DNA from: Deinococcus sp.
GTDB taxonomy: Bacteria > Deinococcota > Deinococci > Deinococcales > Deinococcaceae
Assembly: GCF_030523985.1 (NCBI RefSeq)
Contig: NZ_JAUNHK010000027.1
Span: 1-24,262 of the forward strand
DNA length: 24,262 bases
Reading direction: 5' to 3'
Shown piece by piece: positions 7,751-17,318 of this stretch. Each line of letters begins with the position of its first letter. Position 1 is the stretch's first letter. The notes beneath the pieces are model-generated. The model was not told the origin of the DNA. It did no database searches and saw only the letters and a program-made list of their open reading frames with translations. The position numbers were made by a program, and so were the translations under genes.

Positions 7751-7756
7751 TATGCT
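7751..7756 (+). promoter_or_regulatory. -10 element, leaderless start of mnmD
   Basis: TATGCT, then 8 bases, then the ATG at 7765. No ribosome site. This selects the ATG at 7765 over an in-frame start 17 codons upstream, which would lie before the promoter. Confidence 0.65.
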
Positions 7757-7764
7757 GTGGGGCA

Positions 7765-8466
7765 ATGACCGCTTCCGAACCCGCCCAGGCAGCGCCCCAT
7801 GTGCTGCTGACCCCCGACGGCTCCCTCACCGCCCACAGTGTCCGGTTCGGTGAAGCCTACGGCTCGCGCCACGGGGCACGGGCGCAGGCCCATCACGTGT
7901 TTCTGGAAGGCAGCGGCACCGACCTGCACCCGGCCCCCCGCGTGTTAGAAATCGGGTTCGGGCTGGGCCTGAATTTCCGGGCGACCCTGGCAAACGCGGC
8001 GGAGCGTGACGTTCCCCTGGATTATCTGGCCTACGAATTCGACCCCGCGCCCCCCAGCCTGCTGCGCGAGGTGGCCGAGGGCGGCGAAGGTGCGGCCCAT
8101 CCGCTGTGGCTGGAACTGCTGCGCGACTGGGCCTGTGCCGAGCGCCTGAGCGTGGAAGCGGGCGAGGCGCGGCTGCGGGTCCACTTCGCCGACGTGACCC
8201 AGGCGGCGGGAACGGGAGCCGAACTGCCTCGCGACTGGGCCACCGCCCTGTACCTGGACGGCTTTTCGCCCGCCAAAAATCCCGAAGTCTGGACGCCCGA
8301 GTTCGTGGCGCGACTGGCCCTGGCCCTGGCCCCCGGCGGCGTGCTGACCACCTATTCGGCGGCGGGACACGTGCGGCGCAGTCTGGAAGCGGCGGGTTTG
8401 CAGGTTGAGCGGCGGCCCGGTGCGCCCGGCAAGCGCGAGTGCCTGCGGGCGGTGCGGCCCCGGTGA
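7765..8466 (+). CDS. mnmD: MnmD-type tRNA wobble-uridine methyltransferase
   Basis: SAM-dependent enzyme of the MnmC N-terminal (MnmC1/MnmD) family, which methylates 5-aminomethyl-2-thiouridine at wobble position 34 of certain tRNAs. The 233-residue protein has the SAM-binding glycine loop LEIGFGLGLN (61-70) and the family signature YLDGFSPAKNPEVWTPEF (about 163-180), followed by GGVLTTYSAAGHVRRSL near the end, all recognisable MnmD blocks. The start is the ATG after a TATGCT box; the longer reading begins with a hydrophobic stretch encoded by promoter DNA. The stop TGA overlaps the GTG start of the next gene (GTGA). In E. coli both activities are in one fused MnmC protein; here they are separate. 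High confidence for the family. Confidence 0.88.
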   Translation: MTASEPAQAAPHVLLTPDGSLTAHSVRFGEAYGSRHGARAQAHHVFLEGSGTDLHPAPRVLEIGFGLGLNFRATLANAAERDVPLDYLAYEFDPAPPSLLREVAEGGEGAAHPLWLELLRDWACAERLSVEAGEARLRVHFADVTQAAGTGAELPRDWATALYLDGFSPAKNPEVWTPEFVARLALALAPGGVLTTYSAAGHVRRSLEAAGLQVERRPGAPGKRECLRAVRPR

Positions 8467-9410
8467 AGGCGCTGGTCGTCGGCGCGGGCATCGCCGGAGC
8501 GTCCGTCGCCTACTTTCTGGGGCGGGCAGGCGTGTCTGTGACCGTGCTGGACGCTGGGCAGCACACCGCCAGCCACGTACCGAGCGCCCTCATCAATCCG
8601 GTGCGCGGGCAGTCCGGGCAGGTGGACGAGGGCGCATTGGAAGGAATGCACCTCACCTGGGCGCTGATTCGGGAACTGGAGGCCGGGGGCCATGCCATTC
8701 CACACGGGCAAACGGGTGTGCTGCGCCCTGTCCCCGACGACAAGACCCGCGCCAAATTCGAGAAGAACCTGCCGTCAGAGCTGAGGCACGAGTGGGTCAG
8801 TCCTGCCGAGCCGCTGGCTCCCGGCTGGGCGCACGTTCTGCACTTGCCCGACGCGGGCTGGGTGGACGGGCGGGCGCTGTGTGAGGCGCTGCTGACGGCC
8901 TCCGGAGCGCGGCGGGTGGAGGGCCGATGGCTGGGGGTGGACGGTTCGTTCGACCTCACTTTCCTGTGCGGCGGCTCGCTCGGTTCGACGTGGGCGGGGG
9001 AGAGGCGCACGCACCGGATGGGCACCATGCTGCGCCTTGACCGCGCCGTGTCGGAAGTGCCGCTCAGTTTCGGCGCTTACCTCTCGCCCGATGCCCATAC
9101 GGGTGAGCAAGGGGGAGGCGTGCTGGGCGGCACGTTCGAGGCGCCCGCGCCCACCTGGGAACCGCCCCGGCTGCCGCTGGCCTCGCTGCGCTGGCTGCTG
9201 GCAAAGGGAGCGGCCCTGAGCGACCTCAGCGGCGTGCAGGTCACGGGCCGCTGGACGGGGTCGCGCCTGAGCGGGCTGCGCTGCGGGCCGGACGACCAGG
9301 GGCTGTGGCACCTGTCGGGCCTGGGCAGCAAAGGCTTTTTGCTGGGGCCTCTGCTGGCGCGGCGGCTGGTGGCGCGGGCGCTGCCCGTCCCCGCGTCACA
9401 CCTTCAGTAA
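8463..9410 (+). CDS. FAD-dependent oxidoreductase, MnmC2-like
   Basis: DAO-family FAD oxidoreductase, 315 residues. It starts VKALVVGAGIAGASVAYFLG, a classic FAD-binding beta-alpha-beta unit with GAGIAG, an acidic strand end (VTVLDAG) and the ALINPVRG segment after it, resembling the C-terminal half of MnmC, which removes the carboxymethyl group from cmnm5U34 in tRNA. A second glycine-rich block near the C-terminus (LSGLGSKGFLLGPLLARRL) fits the FAD domain closure. The chosen GTG (8463) overlaps the mnmD stop by GTGA; an ATG at 8439 inside mnmD would only add eight residues of unrelated sequence. It is shorter than the E. coli domain (about 400 residues), so the substrate region is trimmed. 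Coupling to mnmD is the main argument for a tRNA role; a glycine- or amino-acid-oxidase-like function remains possible. Confidence 0.75.
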   Translation: MKALVVGAGIAGASVAYFLGRAGVSVTVLDAGQHTASHVPSALINPVRGQSGQVDEGALEGMHLTWALIRELEAGGHAIPHGQTGVLRPVPDDKTRAKFEKNLPSELRHEWVSPAEPLAPGWAHVLHLPDAGWVDGRALCEALLTASGARRVEGRWLGVDGSFDLTFLCGGSLGSTWAGERRTHRMGTMLRLDRAVSEVPLSFGAYLSPDAHTGEQGGGVLGGTFEAPAPTWEPPRLPLASLRWLLAKGAALSDLSGVQVTGRWTGSRLSGLRCGPDDQGLWHLSGLGSKGFLLGPLLARRLVARALPVPASHLQ

Positions 9411-9445
9411 CGACAGGGCTACCTCAAAGTGACCTGACTCTCGCT

Positions 9446-9451
9446 TAGACT
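9446..9451 (+). promoter_or_regulatory. -10 element, leaderless start of the homoisocitrate dehydrogenase gene
   Basis: TAGACT, then 7 bases, then the ATG at 9459. No ribosome site and no convincing -35. Confidence 0.55.
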
Positions 9452-9458
9452 GTTAGAC

Positions 9459-10460
9459 ATGGCGAAATACCGCATTTGTCTGATTGAGGGGGACGGCATC
9501 GGGCACGAAGTCGTTCCTGCCACCAAGCGCGTCCTCGAAGCGGCTGGCTTTGACGCCGAGTACGTCCATGCCGAAGCCGGATACGAATACTTCCTCGACC
9601 ACGGCACCAGTGTGCCCGAAGCGACCTACGACGCGGTGGAAAACACCGACGCCACCCTGTTCGGTGCGGCCACCAGCCCCAGTGGTGAAAAGCCCGCCGG
9701 ATTCTTCGGGGCCATTCGCCACCTGCGCCAGAAGTACAACCTCTACGCCAACGTGCGCCCCACCAAGACCCGCCCGGTGCCCCACTCCTACGAAAACGTG
9801 GACCTGGTCATCGTGCGCGAAAACACCCAGGGCCTCTACGTCGAGCAGGAGCGCATCTACGGTGACACCGCGATTGCCGACACCGTGATTACCCGTGGGG
9901 CGAGTGACCGCATCGGCAAGTTCGCCGCCGATCTCGCCATGAAGCGGGGCAAGCGCCTGACCGTCGTTCACAAGTCCAACGTGCTGCCCGTCACGCAGGG
10001 CCTGTTCATGAACACCATCCTCGACCATGCCAAGACCGTGGACGGCCTGACCACGAACACCATGATCGTGGACAACGCCGCCATGCAACTGGTGCGTCAC
10101 CCCCAGCAGTTCGACGTGATGGTCATGACCAACATGTTCGGCGACATCCTCTCCGACCTCGCCGCCGGACTGGTGGGCGGCCTCGGCATCGCTGCCTCGG
10201 GCAACGTGGGCGACAAGTTCGGCATCTTCGAGTCGGTTCACGGCTCGGCCCCCGACATCGCCGGACAGGGCATCTCCAACCCCACCGCCACCATCCTGGC
10301 TGCCGTCATCATGCTCGACCATCTGGGCGACCATGAAACGGCCCGCAGGCTGGACAACGCCGTCAACAAGGTGCTCGCCGAAGGCCCCCGCACCCGCGAC
10401 CTGGGCGGCACCGCCGGAACGAAGGAATTCACCGAGGCCGTCATCAAGGCGCTGGCCTGA
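9459..10460 (+). CDS. hicd: Homoisocitrate dehydrogenase (lysine biosynthesis via alpha-aminoadipate)
   Basis: NAD-dependent beta-decarboxylating dehydrogenase, 333 residues, oxidising homoisocitrate to 2-oxoadipate in the alpha-aminoadipate route to lysine used by Thermus and Deinococcus. The N-terminus YRICLIEGDGIGHEV and the block LFGAATSPSGEKPAGFFGAIRHLR are nearly the same as I recall for Thermus thermophilus HICDH. Catalytic and metal residues of the family are visible: YANVRP, VIVRENTQGLYVEQER (with the catalytic Tyr), the Lys in VVHKSNVL, and the metal-binding aspartates in MVDN-type and NMFGDILSDLAAGL segments. GSAPDIAGQGISNPTATIL is the cofactor loop. Isocitrate or 3-isopropylmalate dehydrogenase are the alternatives, and family members can be bifunctional. 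It has its own leaderless promoter and a terminator directly after it, so it is monocistronic. Confidence 0.88.
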   Translation: MAKYRICLIEGDGIGHEVVPATKRVLEAAGFDAEYVHAEAGYEYFLDHGTSVPEATYDAVENTDATLFGAATSPSGEKPAGFFGAIRHLRQKYNLYANVRPTKTRPVPHSYENVDLVIVRENTQGLYVEQERIYGDTAIADTVITRGASDRIGKFAADLAMKRGKRLTVVHKSNVLPVTQGLFMNTILDHAKTVDGLTTNTMIVDNAAMQLVRHPQQFDVMVMTNMFGDILSDLAAGLVGGLGIAASGNVGDKFGIFESVHGSAPDIAGQGISNPTATILAAVIMLDHLGDHETARRLDNAVNKVLAEGPRTRDLGGTAGTKEFTEAVIKALA

Positions 10461-10465
10461 GCCTT

Positions 10466-10506
10466 CCCCCGCTTGCCCCCGACTCCCGCTGCGGCGGGGG
10501 TTTTTT
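10466..10506 (+). terminator. Intrinsic terminator after homoisocitrate dehydrogenase
   Basis: CCCCCGC (10466-10472) pairs with GCGGGGG (10494-10500), followed by six T (10501-10506). A second CCCCCG (10476-10481) offers an alternative 5' arm with a shorter loop. It lies 5 bases after the stop codon and separates the gene from the convergent acetyltransferase gene. Confidence 0.85.
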
Positions 10507-10529
10507 GTCAGTGTCTTTTCCTGTCGCCC

Positions 10530-11495
10530 TCACCGGATGTCGCGCCGGAGCGTCACCGTCGCCGCCTCGCGCACGAACCCCAGGTTTTCGTTGATGGCGA
10601 GCATCGGCGCGTTGACGCTGTGGTTCCCGGTGCGGGCGTGGGTAAAACCGCGCCCCAGGGCTGAGCGGGCCGCCGCCAGCTTGAGCGCGTAGGCGATTCC
10701 CTGGCCCCGCCAAGCCGGAAGCACGCCCGTCAGTCCGTTTTGCAGCATGTGCGGGGCGCTGCTGACTGGCAAGTGCAGTTCGTTCAGGCCCACCCAGTCA
10801 CCATTCGGGGCCACCGCCAGCCACAAACCTTCGGGGTGTTTGATGTGGCCGAAGCGCTGTTGCCAGCCCTCGAAGGGCAGCACGGCGACGGGCGTGGCAC
10901 TCGGCACGTCGTGCAGCAGGGCGGCGATCAGGTCGTAGAGCTTGCGCTGCTGCACTTCGTCATAAGCGCCCAGTTCGAAAAGTGGGTGGAGCGTGACGCC
11001 CGCCGCCTTCGCCTTGGCCTCCTGCGCGGCAAATTTGCCGAAGTCCAGCGTGGTCAGGTCAAGAATACTCAGCCACATGCGGTCATGTTCGGCGTAGCCT
11101 GCGGCCTCCCAGACCTCTTTTTCCCACCAGTGTTCCTTCACACGGGTTATCAGGGTGTGGGCGCGGTGCTGCGCGGCGGTGGCTTCGGCCCAGGCCAGCA
11201 GCGGCCCGAACAGGTCGCGTTCCAGCGTCACCACGTCCAGATTCAACCAGCCGGGATGCCCGTCCATGCGCGGCGTGCTGACTTCCGCCATGCCGACGAC
11301 TTTGCCGCCCTGCCGGGCCAGCACCCGCTGGAACACCTCGCCCGCCAGCCGCATTTCGTCGAAGCGGTCAAGGTCGGCGGCGGTTCTGGCCCAGTCGGGG
11401 TGCGCCCGCGTGATCAGGTCGGCCACCGCCGGATTGTCGGCGGGCGTGGTGGGCGTCAGAGTGAGGCCAGCGGCGAGAAAAGGTGCGGGTTCCAT
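10530..11495 (-). CDS. Tandem GNAT-fold N-acetyltransferase
   Basis: Acetyl-CoA-dependent acetyltransferase, 321 residues from the ATG at 11495, made of two GNAT-like halves. The N-terminal half (about 10-150) has the fold pattern with QGGKVVGMAEVS but lacks a clear acetyl-CoA loop. The C-terminal half (about 170-321) is well conserved: WVGLNELHLP, then NGLTGVLPAWRGQGIAYALK with the RGQGIA pyrophosphate-binding loop, and TGNHSVNAPMLAINENLGF, a pattern of GNAT enzymes related to mycothiol synthase or antibiotic acetyltransferases. The substrate is unknown. A TATGCT box lies 10 bases before the ATG; in-frame upstream codons up to 11588 overlap the promoter of the divergent peptidase and are unlikely to be used. 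It is alone in its transcription unit, convergent with hicd. Confidence 0.82.
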   Translation of the reverse strand: MEPAPFLAAGLTLTPTTPADNPAVADLITRAHPDWARTAADLDRFDEMRLAGEVFQRVLARQGGKVVGMAEVSTPRMDGHPGWLNLDVVTLERDLFGPLLAWAEATAAQHRAHTLITRVKEHWWEKEVWEAAGYAEHDRMWLSILDLTTLDFGKFAAQEAKAKAAGVTLHPLFELGAYDEVQQRKLYDLIAALLHDVPSATPVAVLPFEGWQQRFGHIKHPEGLWLAVAPNGDWVGLNELHLPVSSAPHMLQNGLTGVLPAWRGQGIAYALKLAAARSALGRGFTHARTGNHSVNAPMLAINENLGFVREAATVTLRRDIR

Positions 11496-11505
11496 GCGGC
11501 ATCTC

Positions 11506-11511
11506 AGCATA
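11506..11511 (-). promoter_or_regulatory. -10 element of the acetyltransferase gene
   Basis: TATGCT on the minus strand (11511-11506), 10 bases before the ATG at 11495. No ribosome site is seen, so the leader is at most a few bases. Confidence 0.5.
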
Positions 11512-11567
11512 GATTCGGCCCCGGGCAAATGCGCCATCTGGCTTAGCGTTTCTTCGCCCAGGCCGCT

Positions 11568-11573
11568 TATACT
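11568..11573 (+). promoter_or_regulatory. -10 element, leaderless start of the oligopeptidase gene
   Basis: TATACT, then 8 bases, then the ATG at 11582. No ribosome site. It shares an 86-bp divergent region with the acetyltransferase promoter. Confidence 0.65.
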
Positions 11574-11581
11574 CGGCTCCG

Positions 11582-13639
<2,058 letters not shown>

Positions 13640-13660
13640 GGCTCTAGCGCACCGCACAAG

Positions 13661-13690
13661 GCCCGTTTCCCCCAGGGGAGCGGGCTTTTT
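13661..13690 (+). terminator. Intrinsic terminator after the oligopeptidase gene
   Basis: GCCCG (13661-13665) with CGGGC (13681-13685), extended inside by TCCCC/GGGGA, followed by five T. It lies 22 bases after the stop codon and just before repeat copy 1. Confidence 0.8.
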
Positions 13691-13696
13691 GTGGTT

Positions 13697-13833
13697 ATAC
13701 GGCTTCGAAAAATAGTTTGGGCATCCAAGCTATTTTTCCGAACGGAGTGAGTAAAAGAGGATACGGCACTGAACGGCGCGAAGGAGATGGCGGCGCTTTC
13801 CCGACATCTCCGAAGAAGAGTTCGGTCTCGTAT
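13697..13833 (+). repeat. 137-bp structured intergenic repeat, copy 1
   Basis: It runs from ATACGG to CGTAT, 137 bp, with about eight differences from copy 2 by eye. First hairpin: GAAAAATAGTTTGG (13707-13720) with CCAAGCTATTTTTC, loop GCAT, one G-T pair. Second hairpin: outer arms ACGGCACTGAA and TTCGGTCTCGT, inner arms GGAGATG and CATCTCC. It lies between the convergent oligopeptidase and MFS genes; its last base pair supplies the final A of the MFS stop codon. It resembles the small noncoding repeats described for D. radiodurans (recalled). Confidence 0.85.
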
Positions 13834-15020
13834 TATGGCACGTGCGGTTCCTGGCGCGGCAGCCCCAGGGTCAGGACGGCACCCAGCGCGACGGCAGCCG
13901 CAAGCAGGGCCACGGCGACCGGGGCCGACTGTTCGACGAAAGCGCCGACCAGCAGCATCAGCACCAGGGAACCCGCATTTCCTGCCGCCAGCAGAAACCC
14001 GACGGCGCGGCCCTGACGACTGGCGTCCACGTGTTCCTCGGCCCACTCCAGCACAATCGGCAGGCAGGCGAGCAGAAAAAAGCCCCCGAGGCCCACGCCG
14101 AGCGCCAGCGCGGAGAGGTGCTGGACGGTGCCCAGCGCAATCACCATCAGACCCGTGAGGGCCATAGAAGCCAGCAGAAATTCCCTGCGCCAGCCCCGCG
14201 CCGCCGCCACCACCGGCAAGACGGCGGCCCCCAGAATGCCGCACACCACCAGAAGGCCCATCAGGTTGCCCGCAGTCCCCGGCGAGATGCCCTGATGCCC
14301 CAGCAGCGGCTCCAGCCAAGTGCTGATGGCCCCGAACAGCCCGAAGCCGACAAACAGCAGCCCGGCGAGCTTCTGAAGCAGTCGGTCCCTGCCCAGCCAT
14401 GCCCAGCCCGGCTGGATGCTTTGGGCGGCCTGCCCCAGTTCTTCGCTGGTCGCTGAATTCGGGGGGGTACGCAGCGACAGCAGCACCCAGATGGCCCCCA
14501 CGACGGTCGGAATCGCGTGCGCCGTGAGCAGGGTCGCCAGTTTGCCCGCTTCGTAGAGGGCGGGGGCCGTCACGCTCGCCAGCAGGACACCGACAAAGAG
14601 GCTGGCGCTGCCTGCGGCGATGGCCCTGGGGCGTTCGTGGGCCGGAAAATGACGCAGGGCCAGCGCACTCATGGCGTTGAGGACGAAGGGTTGACCGACC
14701 GCCAGAATAAGTTGACCCGCCATCTGCACCGCGAAGCTGTCGGGGGCGAGCACGCGCAAGGTGGCCCCCAGTGCCGTGGCGACAGCCCCGAATCCCAGGG
14801 CGTGGCGAAAGGATTTGTCCAGCCAGTGGCCCGCCGGAAGGCCCAGTACCAGATAAATTCCCGCGAACACCGCCGAGAGCCAGCCCACCTGACTCACCGT
14901 CACGTGCATCTGCGCCGCTGCACCGTGCGTCACCGGGGCATAGGACAGCCAGACCATCTGCGTGCAGGCGGTCAGCAGGAGGTAGCCCAGCAGGATGACC
15001 CAGCGGTTCATGTTCGTCAT
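13833..15020 (-). CDS. Major facilitator superfamily transporter
   Basis: Secondary membrane transporter, 395 residues with about 12 hydrophobic segments in two halves separated by a polar loop near residues 190-210 (RTPPNSATSEELGQ). After the second segment, GLPAGHWLDKSFRHALGF is a degenerate version of the MFS motif A (GxLaDrxGrk), which supports the family. The substrate cannot be read from the sequence; the N-terminal pattern with QMVWLSYAPVT resembles the FLVCR/cyanate-type branch, which is only a hint. I chose the ATG at 15020 (MTNMNRW); ATG 15011 or GTG 15041 are possible, and no ribosome site or -10 box decides. It lies downstream of the sulfur operon on the same strand, but a terminator at 15066-15097 separates them. 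The stop codon abuts repeat copy 1. Confidence 0.85.
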   Translation of the reverse strand: MTNMNRWVILLGYLLLTACTQMVWLSYAPVTHGAAAQMHVTVSQVGWLSAVFAGIYLVLGLPAGHWLDKSFRHALGFGAVATALGATLRVLAPDSFAVQMAGQLILAVGQPFVLNAMSALALRHFPAHERPRAIAAGSASLFVGVLLASVTAPALYEAGKLATLLTAHAIPTVVGAIWVLLSLRTPPNSATSEELGQAAQSIQPGWAWLGRDRLLQKLAGLLFVGFGLFGAISTWLEPLLGHQGISPGTAGNLMGLLVVCGILGAAVLPVVAAARGWRREFLLASMALTGLMVIALGTVQHLSALALGVGLGGFFLLACLPIVLEWAEEHVDASRQGRAVGFLLAAGNAGSLVLMLLVGAFVEQSAPVAVALLAAAVALGAVLTLGLPRQEPHVP

Positions 15021-15065
15021 ACGTCGCTGAGAGTCTGGCACGTTCGGCCCTCGCAGATGAGCAAC

Positions 15066-15097
15066 AGAAAACGCCGGAGGGTGCTATCCCCCCGGCG
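15066..15097 (-). terminator. Intrinsic terminator of the sulfur operon
   Basis: On the minus strand CGCCGG (15097-15092) pairs with CCGGCG (15077-15072), with extra G-C pairs inside, followed by TTTT (15071-15068) and CTG. It lies 14 bases after the stop of the second YeeE/YedE gene. Confidence 0.75.
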
Positions 15098-15111
15098 CGT
15101 CGCTGTCCGAT

Positions 15112-15555
15112 TCAGTGTGGCAGCCGCTCTCTCAGCAGACCGTACAGGTAAGTGCCGATCAGGGCGAACACCAGCGCCACAGCCGCCGTCCACAGGCCCG
15201 CCCCGAGCTGCACGAAGATGGGGCCGGGGCACAGGCCGACCAGCCCCCAGCCCAGGCCGAAGAGCAGGCCGCCCACCACGTAGCGCACGGAGCCCTTTTC
15301 CTTGGGGGTGATGCGGACATTCTCGCCCTCGCGGGTTTTCCCGAAGCGCCGCAGCAGGGCCGTGGTCACCAGGGCCGTGACGATGGCGCTGCCGATGATG
15401 CCGAACATATGGAACGACTGAAAGCGGAACATTTCCTGAATGCGGTACCAGCTCGCGGCCTCGGATTTGACCAGCAGCAGGCCGAACCACAGGCCCGCGA
15501 CCAGATAGGCGAGGAGGCCCGTTCGGATGCGGGCAGGCGTCGGCGCGGCCTTCAC
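15112..15555 (-). CDS. YeeE/YedE sulfur transport protein, second half
   Basis: C-terminal partner of a two-part YeeE/YedE (DUF395) membrane protein, 147 residues with about four membrane segments. The family imports thiosulfate or related sulfur compounds by relaying them along conserved cysteines. The key block is GLGWGLVGLCPGPIF with Cys109, matching one of the conserved cysteine motifs. The start GTG (15555) overlaps the TGA of the first half as GTGA, so the two subunits are translationally coupled. A longer reading upstream is only the wrong frame of the first half. Split YeeE/YedE pairs near rhodanese or metallo-beta-lactamase genes are common in bacteria (recalled). It is the last gene of the operon. 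Confidence 0.85.
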   Translation of the reverse strand: MKAAPTPARIRTGLLAYLVAGLWFGLLLVKSEAASWYRIQEMFRFQSFHMFGIIGSAIVTALVTTALLRRFGKTREGENVRITPKEKGSVRYVVGGLLFGLGWGLVGLCPGPIFVQLGAGLWTAAVALVFALIGTYLYGLLRERLPH

Positions 15556-16127
15556 AGAATCACCCGCAGCAGGGCAGGCAGCAGCACGTTGGCGCTGAGG
15601 ATGCCGCCCGCGAAAAAGGACACCGTGGCGATCAAGCTGGGAAGTTGCAGGGTCGCCAGTCCGGTGATGGCGTGGCCGCTGGTGCAGCCGCCGCCGTAGC
15701 GCGTGCCGAAGCCGATGAGCAGGCCGCTCAGGGCCAGCAGCCCCCACACGCCGGGGTTGTCCGGGCGGCTCAGCTCGGGGGGCAGCAGACCGGGCTGCAA
15801 CGTGACCCCCAGCGCCGAGAGGCTCTGTCGGGCGGCGGCGCTCAGGTTGGCGGGTTCGGGGTTCGCCAGCAGGTTCGCGGCCAGCAGACCGCCCAGCACC
15901 AGTCCCAGGGCAAAGGCGAGGCTCCAGCCCTCGGCCCGCCAGTTGTAGCGGAAAAATCCCGGTTTGGCCTGTTCCGGCAGGGCGATGGCGCAGAGGTGAC
16001 GCAGGTTGGAGGAAATGCCGAAAGATTTGTTGCCGAGCCACAGCAGAAGAGGCACGGTCAGGCCCATCAGTGGCCCGGCCACGTACCAGGGCCAGGGCGA
16101 CTGGAGCAGGTGAAGCAGTTCGTTCAT
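15552..16127 (-). CDS. YeeE/YedE sulfur transport protein, first half
   Basis: N-terminal partner of the split YeeE/YedE permease, 191 residues with four to five membrane segments. The signature GTRYGGGCTSGHAITGLA contains Cys148, equivalent to the conserved cysteine lining the thiosulfate path in TsuA (recalled). Another cysteine, Cys46, lies in the first cytoplasmic or re-entrant stretch. The ATG at 16127 has a weak ribosome site (GAGG); the in-frame extension to 16217 overlaps the tauE end and has no membrane-protein character. It lies 55 bases after tauE and overlaps the next gene by four bases. Direction of transport (uptake or release) cannot be told; in this context it could move thiosulfate made by the dioxygenase-rhodanese. 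Confidence 0.87.
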   Translation of the reverse strand: MNELLHLLQSPWPWYVAGPLMGLTVPLLLWLGNKSFGISSNLRHLCAIALPEQAKPGFFRYNWRAEGWSLAFALGLVLGGLLAANLLANPEPANLSAAARQSLSALGVTLQPGLLPPELSRPDNPGVWGLLALSGLLIGFGTRYGGGCTSGHAITGLATLQLPSLIATVSFFAGGILSANVLLPALLRVIL

Positions 16128-16182
16128 GGGGAACCTCGCAGATGTGGACGAAGAGAGCAGGAGAAGCGCGGGAAGCGGCCCC

Positions 16183-16980
16183 TCAGCGGGCGAGTGCGGC
16201 CTTCGCTGCCGGGGCATGAAGTACCTGGGGAAGCTGGGTGGACAGCACGTAGACGCCCATCAGCACGAGAAACACGGCGAACCCCCGGCGCAGTTTTTCA
16301 TTCGAGAGCCTGCGGTTCAGGTGTGACCCGACCAGGCTGCCCAGTATCCCGATCAGCGCAAAGGTGCCGATGAGGGGCCAGTGAAGTGTCTCGGTGCTGC
16401 CCTGGGGCGGGTGGAGGTGGCGGGCGAACCCGGTAAAGCTGTTGAGGGTGATGATGACCAGACTGCTGCCCACCGCGTACGGCATAGGCAGGCCGACAAG
16501 TAGCGCCAGGGCAGGCACGATCAGAAAGCCGCCGCCCACTCCGACCAGCCCGGTCAGAACGCCGACCCCCAGACCTTGCAGAATCGTGTGCAGAAGCGGC
16601 TGTCGGCGCGGCACCTCTGACGCCTGCGCGGGGGCCGGGCGAAACATGAAGGCGGCAGCGAGCAGCATGACCACCGCGAACAGCAGCAGTTGGGCGCTGC
16701 CCGGCAGAAACTGGCTCAGCACCGAGCCGCCGTAGGTGCCCAGCATTCCAGGCAGTCCGAACAAAAGCACGGTGCGCCAGTCCACCTGGCGGCTGCGGGC
16801 GTAAGGGATGGCCGCGAACAGGCTGATGCAGCCCACGATGGCCAGACTCTCGGTAATGGCGAGCTTGCTGTCCTCGCCCACCAGGTAGACCAGCACGGGC
16901 ACGGTCAGGATGCTGCCGCCCGACCCCAGCAGACCGAGCGACAGCCCGATCAGGGCCGCCCCAGTCCACGCCAGAATCAT
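16183..16980 (-). CDS. TauE/SafE family sulfite or organosulfur exporter
   Basis: Membrane protein of the TauE/SafE (DUF81) family, 265 residues with about eight membrane segments in two repeats. Each repeat has the family glycine-rich start: LSLGLLGSGGSILTVPVLVYL near the N-terminus and GVLTGLVGVGGGFLIVPALALL in the middle. Members export sulfite, sulfoacetate or related anions. The ATG at 16980 overlaps the rhodanese stop as ATGA, indicating coupling. In Staphylococcus aureus the sulfide-response cst locus also pairs tauE with cstB and rhodanese genes, so sulfite made by persulfide oxidation is a plausible substrate (inference from context). Family secure, substrate inferred. Confidence 0.9.
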   Translation of the reverse strand: MILAWTGAALIGLSLGLLGSGGSILTVPVLVYLVGEDSKLAITESLAIVGCISLFAAIPYARSRQVDWRTVLLFGLPGMLGTYGGSVLSQFLPGSAQLLLFAVVMLLAAAFMFRPAPAQASEVPRRQPLLHTILQGLGVGVLTGLVGVGGGFLIVPALALLVGLPMPYAVGSSLVIITLNSFTGFARHLHPPQGSTETLHWPLIGTFALIGILGSLVGSHLNRRLSNEKLRRGFAVFLVLMGVYVLSTQLPQVLHAPAAKAALAR

Positions 16981-17294
16981 GGTTCCTGGCCGACGTTGAC
17001 GCTTCTTCCTTCGCGCATCCAGCCCATCGTGCCGCCCACCAGGTTCATCACGTCCTGCTTGCCGCACTCGGTCAGGGAGGCGGCGGCCTGAGCGCTGCGG
17101 CCCCCACTCAGGCAGACCACCACGGCGGGGGTCTGAATTTCGTCGGTGCGGCCCTGCAATTCCGAGAGGGGAAGATTGACTGCGCCGGGAATATGCCCAC
17201 CTTCGTATTCGTCGCGTTCGCGCACGTCGTAGAGTTTGGCCCCGCCGCGCAGCTTGAGTTGCAGTTCATTGGCAAAAATATCGGTGTAGGACAT
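16977..17294 (-). CDS. Single-domain rhodanese (sulfurtransferase)
   Basis: Small sulfurtransferase, 105 residues, one complete rhodanese domain. The substrate strand LYDVRERDEYEGGHIPGAVNLP is typical, and the active-site loop is CLSGGRSA with Cys61, which would carry the persulfide. The ATG at 17294 has a strong ribosome site (AAGGAG). The stop overlaps tauE (ATGA). It is 24 bases downstream of another single-domain rhodanese, with which it shares the fold but a different active-site loop (CLSGGR versus CTSGKR), so the two probably differ in sulfur acceptor or donor. Likely role: sulfane-sulfur transfer to thiosulfate or a carrier protein in the cytoplasm. Confidence 0.92.
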   Translation of the reverse strand: MSYTDIFANELQLKLRGGAKLYDVRERDEYEGGHIPGAVNLPLSELQGRTDEIQTPAVVVCLSGGRSAQAAASLTECGKQDVMNLVGGTMGWMREGRSVNVGQEP

Positions 17295-17318
17295 CGGAAG
17301 CTCCTTAAGTGCTCGCAG

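Noticed and set aside
15112..16041. 309-codon reading giving one long YeeE protein
   Set aside because: The first half is the wrong frame of the upstream YeeE/YedE gene; the true start is the GTG overlapping its stop.
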